NCBI GenBank assembly: GCA_945885485.1
Contig: CAMCYT010000020.1
Span: 1-19,874 of the forward strand
Length of the DNA stretch: 19,874 nucleotides
Direction of reading: 5' to 3'
Origin: Prosthecobacter debontii
Lineage (GTDB): Bacteria; Verrucomicrobiota; Verrucomicrobiia; Verrucomicrobiales; Akkermansiaceae
Part shown: one piece after another, positions 16,434-19,874 of the stretch
How the letters are laid out: every line of letters starts with the position of its first letter
Position numbering within the stretch: position 1 is the first letter of the stretch
Translations under genes and position numbers: made by a program
The notes under the pieces: model-generated
What the model was told of the DNA's origin: nothing
What the model saw: only the letters and a program-made list of their open reading frames with translations
The model's database searches: none

Positions 16434-17852
16434 ATGAACATCCCCATCCTCCGCCTCGGCCGTGAATACACATCCCATGACTTGGTCGAACTCGACCTTG
16501 GCTCTGAAACGCTGACGACTCACACCGCCAATCCCGGCCTCATCCGACGCGATCTTCTCCAAATTTCCAAGTCCAAGTCCGCACTCGACGCGATTCCGGC
16601 GGACACTCTCGCCACCTATTGCGAGCAGGCTGCAGAACTCTTTCTCCATGCGGATCTGCCCTGCGGCGATGCCGTTCAGTCGCCCCAACAATATGTCGAG
16701 TCACTGTCCGCACTGACTCGCCTTCCTCACACTCTCGTCCGCATGAACATGGGGAAAATCCATGCCGCGATGTCGCAAGTCCGCACGATCATCGCCGGAC
16801 TCACCCGCAACATGCCGCTGAACATTTTCGATAAAGGCATCACTCGCATCGATGATCTCATCATCAATTATTTCCCCACCACTTCATCCCTCGGCGTTTC
16901 CCTTCCCTCCAACGCCCCCGCTGTGAATTCACTCTGGATTCCCGCCCCGGTGATGAAAATTCCCGTCCTTCTCAAACCCGGCCGCGAGGATCCATTCACA
17001 CCTCTCCGCATCGTGCAGGCGATGATCCAAGCGGGATTCCCGAAAGAAGCCTTCGGCTACTACCCGACCACTCACGAAGGTGGCGACACTCTTCTAACAA
17101 CCTGCGGCCGCGGCATTTCATTCGGTTCTGATGTCACGGTGAAAAAATACTCCGCCTTCCCATCGATCCAAGTCCACGGCACTGGACGCTCGAAAATTCT
17201 CATCGGCGAGGACATGATCCACCGCTGGCCCGAGTTTCTCGACGTCATCGTGCAATCCATCTCCGCCAACGGCGGCCGTTCCTGCATCAACACCTCCGCC
17301 ATTCTCGTCCCAAGCCACCGCGACGAACTCGCCAACGCCCTCGCCGCTGAACTCGCGAAAATCCAGCCTCATCCACGCGACCATCCGAACGCCATTCTTT
17401 GTGGTTTCGCCAATCCCGCGCTAGCCGACGGCATCGACGATCTCATCTCCGCCCACCTCAAGGATTCCGGCGCCACCGATGTGACGGCCCTTCATCGCGG
17501 CACTCCACGCAAAGTCGACGCCTTCGATCAAACCTACCTTCAGCCCACACTCATTTCCTGTTACGAAAAAGATCACGCGCTCGCCAACACCGAGTTCATG
17601 TTTCCCTACGCCAGCATCGTGGAAATTCCTCAATCCGAAATGCTCTCTAACATCGGCCAAACCCTCGTCGTCTCGGCATTCACCGAAGACCCACATTTTA
17701 TCGAGCAACTCCTCCTCAGCCCCGATATCGAACGCCTCAACCTCGGCACATTCCCAACCAACCGCGTTCAATGGGAACAACCGCACGAAGGCAACCTCTT
17801 CGAGTTCCTCTACCACCGCCGCGCCATTCAAGGAAATGTGGCGGTTAGCTGA
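16434..17852 (+). CDS. EhpG/LuxC-like acyl reductase (aldehyde dehydrogenase superfamily)
   Basis: 472-aa soluble enzyme of the aldehyde dehydrogenase fold. The catalytic cysteine is Cys284 in ISANGGRSCINTSAIL, close to the position of the LuxC nucleophile (about residue 286). The central NAD(P)-binding part includes KILIGEDMIHRWPEFLDVIV, and the first ~120 residues are an unusual N-terminal region instead of the standard ALDH start, as in LuxC-type acyl reductases. Paired with the upstream adenylating enzyme, it would capture the acyl group on Cys and reduce it to an aldehyde with NAD(P)H. The gap of 100 bp to the upstream gene allows cotranscription. It could instead oxidise an aldehyde. 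ATG 16434 has no Shine-Dalgarno. A repeat-bounded GxxExxY unit begins 14 bp after its stop. Confidence 0.78.
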   Translation: MNIPILRLGREYTSHDLVELDLGSETLTTHTANPGLIRRDLLQISKSKSALDAIPADTLATYCEQAAELFLHADLPCGDAVQSPQQYVESLSALTRLPHTLVRMNMGKIHAAMSQVRTIIAGLTRNMPLNIFDKGITRIDDLIINYFPTTSSLGVSLPSNAPAVNSLWIPAPVMKIPVLLKPGREDPFTPLRIVQAMIQAGFPKEAFGYYPTTHEGGDTLLTTCGRGISFGSDVTVKKYSAFPSIQVHGTGRSKILIGEDMIHRWPEFLDVIVQSISANGGRSCINTSAILVPSHRDELANALAAELAKIQPHPRDHPNAILCGFANPALADGIDDLISAHLKDSGATDVTALHRGTPRKVDAFDQTYLQPTLISCYEKDHALANTEFMFPYASIVEIPQSEMLSNIGQTLVVSAFTEDPHFIEQLLLSPDIERLNLGTFPTNRVQWEQPHEGNLFEFLYHRRAIQGNVAVS

Positions 17853-17866
17853 TGACTCAGAAATTC

Positions 17867-17898
17867 GAACCACGGATGAACACCGATACACACGGATC
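17867..17898 (-). repeat. Left inverted copy of the ATCCGYGTTC repeat bounding the GxxExxY gene
   Basis: The outer 15 bases GAACCACGGATGAAC (17867-17881) are the exact reverse complement of 18374-18388 on the other side of the GxxExxY gene. Two further degenerate 10-bp units (GATACACACG, GATC...) follow inward. It begins 14 bases after the reductase stop codon and forms the left end of a 522-bp unit. Confidence 0.8.
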
Positions 17899-17923
17899 AA
17901 AAAATTTCTGACCCCACTAATTA

Positions 17924-18334
17924 ATGATGAACGATATCGGTCAAAAGGAAGCCCATCTCCATTACGAAAAGGAAACGAGTGAGATTCTGAATTGTGCGTT
18001 TGAAATCATCAATACTCTCGGGCACGGACTACTGGAAAAGCCCTATGAGAACGCACTATGCGTCGAGTTCACGTTGTGCCATATGCCATGGGAACAGCAG
18101 CCCCGCTACGACGTTATCTATAAACAGCAAAAAGTTGGGGAGTATATTCCTGACCTCATCGTCCACAATCTTGTCGTCGTGGACACGAAAGTAGTTGATC
18201 GTATCACCGATCACGAAATTGGCCAAATGCTTAACTATCTGAAGATCACCGGTCACCCGGTTGGTCTAATCATTAACTTCAAACGCAGTCGTCTCGAGTG
18301 GAAACGCATAATCAATCAATACCCTAAATCCTAA
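17924..18334 (+). CDS. GxxExxY family protein (PD-(D/E)XK nuclease-like)
   Basis: 136-aa protein of typical family length. The name-giving motif is G35-L-L-E38-K-P-Y41 after the helix EILNCAFEIINTLGHG. A nuclease-like core follows: YIPDLIV (the PD motif) and VVDTKVVD, where the usual (E)xK is D-T-K, so a metal-binding site seems intact. C-terminal NYLKITGHPVGLIINF is also standard. The biochemical role of the family is not established; fold comparison suggests a nuclease or nuclease-derived protein. It begins 26 bases after one inverted repeat and ends 13 bases before the other, with no relation to the surrounding metabolic genes. ATG 17924 is followed directly by a second ATG. Confidence 0.88.
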   Translation: MMNDIGQKEAHLHYEKETSEILNCAFEIINTLGHGLLEKPYENALCVEFTLCHMPWEQQPRYDVIYKQQKVGEYIPDLIVHNLVVVDTKVVDRITDHEIGQMLNYLKITGHPVGLIINFKRSRLEWKRIINQYPKS

Positions 18335-18347
18335 TTTCCCATCCATC

Positions 18348-18389
18348 ATCCGTGTTCATCCGCGTTCATCCGCGTTCATCCGTGGTTCC
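18348..18389 (+). repeat. Right copy of the repeat: four tandem ~10-bp units
   Basis: Units CGTGTTCATC, CGCGTTCATC, CGCGTTCATC and CGTGGTTC run from 18351 to 18388, preceded by ATC. The last 15 bases match, inverted, the left repeat at 17867-17881. An open frame from a GTG in this repeat runs into the alcohol dehydrogenase gene, but translating the repeat gives nonsense, so the true start is downstream. Confidence 0.85.
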
Positions 18390-18411
18390 TCTTCATTCTC
18401 CACCAAACCCC

Positions 18412-19533
18412 ATGCACTCCTCCGACGTCCATCCCAGCCCCCGAGTAATCTTCGGCCCGGGACGTCTTGCGGATCTCCCGGAATGCCTCACCTCCCTCGG
18501 CGTCAGTCACGCCCTCATCGTCACCGATCCCGGCATCATCGCCGCCGGTCATGTGGAACGAACCGCCAACTATCTAACAGCTGCTGGTATCCGATCCACC
18601 GTTTATCAAGACTCCCGAATCAACCCCACAGAGGCCGACATCGAAGCCTGCCGAGACTTCGCGCAATCGATTCAGCCCGACGCGCTCATCGGCCTTGGCG
18701 GCGGCTCCAGCATGGATACGGCAAAGGGCTGTAACTTCCTTCTCCACAACCCCGGCCGCATGGCCGATTACATGGGATACGGCCTCGCCAAGAACGCGAT
18801 GCTTCCCTTCATCGCCATCCCGACCACAGCCGGCACTGGCTCCGAATGCCAATCCTATGCCATCGTCTCACGCGACGGCACCCACGAGAAAATGGCCTGC
18901 GGAGACCCGAAAGCTCTCGCCCACACCGCCATCTTGGATCCAGAACTCACCGCCTCCCAGCCTCTGAACGTCGCTACTCTAACAGCCCTTGACGCTCTCT
19001 CTCACGCCCTCGAATCCGTTGTCTGCACCAAGCGCAATACTATCTCCTCCAATTACTCCAGTGAAGCCTTCCGCCTTATCGCCTCATCCATTCGCAATGT
19101 CCTCACCGGCACCGCCGACCTCGAAACCCGCGGCCATATGCTATTCGGCGCCGCCCTCGCAGGATCTGCCATCGAGAACAGCATGCTCGGTGCCGCCCAC
19201 GCCACCGCCAATCCACTCACCGCCCGTTTCAATGTCCCTCACGGCCTCGCCGTCACGATGATGCTTCCACACGTGGTCCGCCTCAACCACAACGCCCCGG
19301 ACATCGCCCTGATCTATCAGAATCTCGCCCGCGACCTCGATTCGCCGCTCATCGATTGGCTTGAAAAAACCATCAAGCTCGCCAATCTAACAAAACCAGA
19401 AATTCCCATCGCCGCCGTATCGGAACTCGCTGAAGCCGCCACACTTCAATGGACCGGTCGCTTCAATCCGGTTCCTCTCGACTGTGCCACCATCACCACC
19501 CTCTACCAAGCCGCCCTCACTCCTTCATCCTGA
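18412..19533 (+). CDS. Iron-containing alcohol dehydrogenase (group III)
   Basis: 373-aa enzyme with all family hallmarks. The NAD(P) motif is GLGGGSSMDTAKG near residues 94-106, and PTTAGTGSE follows. The four metal ligands are Asp194 and His198 (DALSH), His263 (GAAHA) and His277 (VPHGLA), the same spacing as E. coli FucO (196/200/263/277). It interconverts an aldehyde and its alcohol with NAD(P)H, and would complete a carboxylate-to-alcohol route begun by the two upstream enzymes. ATG 18412 gives the usual N-terminus (PSPRVIFGPGRLADLPECL); a GTG at 18352 adds 20 residues made from the intergenic repeat and is rejected. No Shine-Dalgarno. Metal may be Fe(II) or Zn; the substrate is not deducible. 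Confidence 0.92.
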   Translation: MHSSDVHPSPRVIFGPGRLADLPECLTSLGVSHALIVTDPGIIAAGHVERTANYLTAAGIRSTVYQDSRINPTEADIEACRDFAQSIQPDALIGLGGGSSMDTAKGCNFLLHNPGRMADYMGYGLAKNAMLPFIAIPTTAGTGSECQSYAIVSRDGTHEKMACGDPKALAHTAILDPELTASQPLNVATLTALDALSHALESVVCTKRNTISSNYSSEAFRLIASSIRNVLTGTADLETRGHMLFGAALAGSAIENSMLGAAHATANPLTARFNVPHGLAVTMMLPHVVRLNHNAPDIALIYQNLARDLDSPLIDWLEKTIKLANLTKPEIPIAAVSELAEAATLQWTGRFNPVPLDCATITTLYQAALTPSS

Positions 19534-19552
19534 AAATCATAACCCAAGATCA

Positions 19553-19581
19553 GTGTCCATCCGCGTTCATCCGTGGTTCTC
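19553..19581 (+). repeat. Solo copy of the ATCCGCGTTCATCCGTGG repeat
   Basis: The tip GTTCATCCGTGGTTC (19565-19579) is identical to 18374-18388 and in the same orientation, but has no GxxExxY gene or inverted partner within the window. It lies between the dehydrogenase stop and the next start. Confidence 0.8.
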
Positions 19582-19606
19582 TTCCACACCTCACCAGCAC
19601 TATCCC

Positions 19607-19874
19607 ATGAACCGGCTACTCACCGCCCTACCGTTTCTGTTTCTAACAGCCTGTGATAAACCGCAGCCTGTGAGTCGGGCGGAGCAAATAACAACCGCTC
19701 CTCCCGAATTGACCGATTGGCCGATCACCCGCGGCAGCTCATCACTCCAAGGGCGAGTGGCAGCAGCCATGCCCAAAGCCCCGGCGATCGAGTGGACTTT
19801 CCAACTCGAATCCCCCGGTTCTGCAGAAGCCGCCGTCGCTGATGGCTCCATCCTCGTCGGTGATGCGATGGGCA
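19607..19874 (+). CDS. Lipoprotein, probable PQQ-like beta-propeller (N-terminal part, truncated by window)
   Basis: Only 89 codons are visible. MNRLLTALPFLFLTACDKPQ is a lipoprotein signal with lipobox L-T-A-C; Cys16 would be lipidated. After a short polar linker, DWPITRGSSSLQG and IEWTFQLESPG, then VADGSILVGDAMG, follow the opening of a PQQ-like propeller (W-P-x-x-R-G, then the first blade). It would be the sixth such protein in 20 kb and the only one here with a lipid anchor, as in BamB. Same strand as the dehydrogenase, 73 bp downstream and behind a solo repeat, so cotranscription is possible. The rest lies beyond the window. Confidence 0.75.
   Translation, partial: MNRLLTALPFLFLTACDKPQPVSRAEQITTAPPELTDWPITRGSSSLQGRVAAAMPKAPAIEWTFQLESPGSAEAAVADGSILVGDAMG

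Larger units (their letters stand above)
17867..18388. mobile_element. Putative GxxExxY cassette: one gene between inverted 10-bp-period repeats
   Basis: A 522-bp unit whose ends are inverted copies of one repeat (15 bp perfect at the tips, degenerate inward) and whose only gene encodes a GxxExxY protein with a PD-(D/E)XK-like nuclease fold. It separates the reductase and alcohol dehydrogenase genes, which otherwise form a same-strand metabolic cluster. No transposase, and no target-site duplication that I can see at the outer edges, so it is not a standard insertion sequence. Mobility is inferred from layout alone. Confidence 0.45.

Noticed and set aside
15263..17852. Bioluminescence (lux) operon
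   Set aside because: LuxE/LuxC-like enzymes are present, but there are no luxA/luxB luciferase genes in the window.
18348..18389. CRISPR-like array
   Set aside because: Units are 10 bp, directly adjacent, without spacers; it is a short tandem repeat, and no cas genes are present.
18352..18411. GTG-started extension of the alcohol dehydrogenase
   Set aside because: The added 20 residues are a translation of the intergenic tandem repeat and do not resemble the family; ATG 18412 gives the normal N-terminus.

Overview
The window looks like a chromosomal stretch of a Gram-negative bacterium of the PVC group, most likely a verrucomicrobium. This is inferred from six PQQ-like (BamB-type) beta-propeller proteins with export signals, one of them fused to an SHD1-type domain, from a DUF3311 + sodium:solute symporter pair, from a GxxExxY gene bounded by degenerate 'ATCCGTGTTCATCC' repeats, and from start codons that mostly lack a Shine-Dalgarno sequence. 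No RNA gene, CRISPR array or classical transposase was seen.

Region 1 (1-2624, + strand, visibly more AT-rich) is the end of a phosphate-uptake operon: the C-terminus of pstA, two tandem pstB-type ATPase genes and phoU. Region 2 (2705-6700) holds three exported beta-propeller genes, one on the + strand with an N-terminal SHD1-like domain and two on the - strand. Region 3 (6880-14556, + strand) is a compact run: TonB-dependent receptor, a 745-aa propeller protein with extra C-terminal domains, a 501-aa propeller protein, a DUF3311 membrane peptide and a sodium:solute symporter. The products would cover outer membrane, periplasm and inner membrane, so a shared uptake route is plausible, but the substrate cannot be read from sequence.

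Region 4 (14601-15213) is a small two-gene insert: a 59-aa basic protein overlapping a short MNT-type nucleotidyltransferase-like protein that has lost one of its catalytic aspartates. Region 5 (15263-19533) encodes an EhpF/LuxE-like adenylating enzyme, an EhpG/LuxC-like aldehyde dehydrogenase-fold reductase with its catalytic Cys, and an iron-containing alcohol dehydrogenase with all four metal ligands. Together they suggest carboxylate -> acyl-adenylate -> aldehyde -> alcohol. The last two are separated by a 522-bp unit, a GxxExxY gene between inverted copies of a 10-bp-period repeat, which looks like a mobile cassette. A further solo copy of the repeat lies before the final gene, a lipoprotein with the start of another propeller that runs off the window.

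The points most worth following are the GxxExxY/inverted-repeat cassette, the carboxylate-reduction trio beside a TonB/SSS transport set, the degenerate nucleotidyltransferase with its overlapping small partner, and an over-represented heptamer TCTAACA that imposes rare leucine codons.
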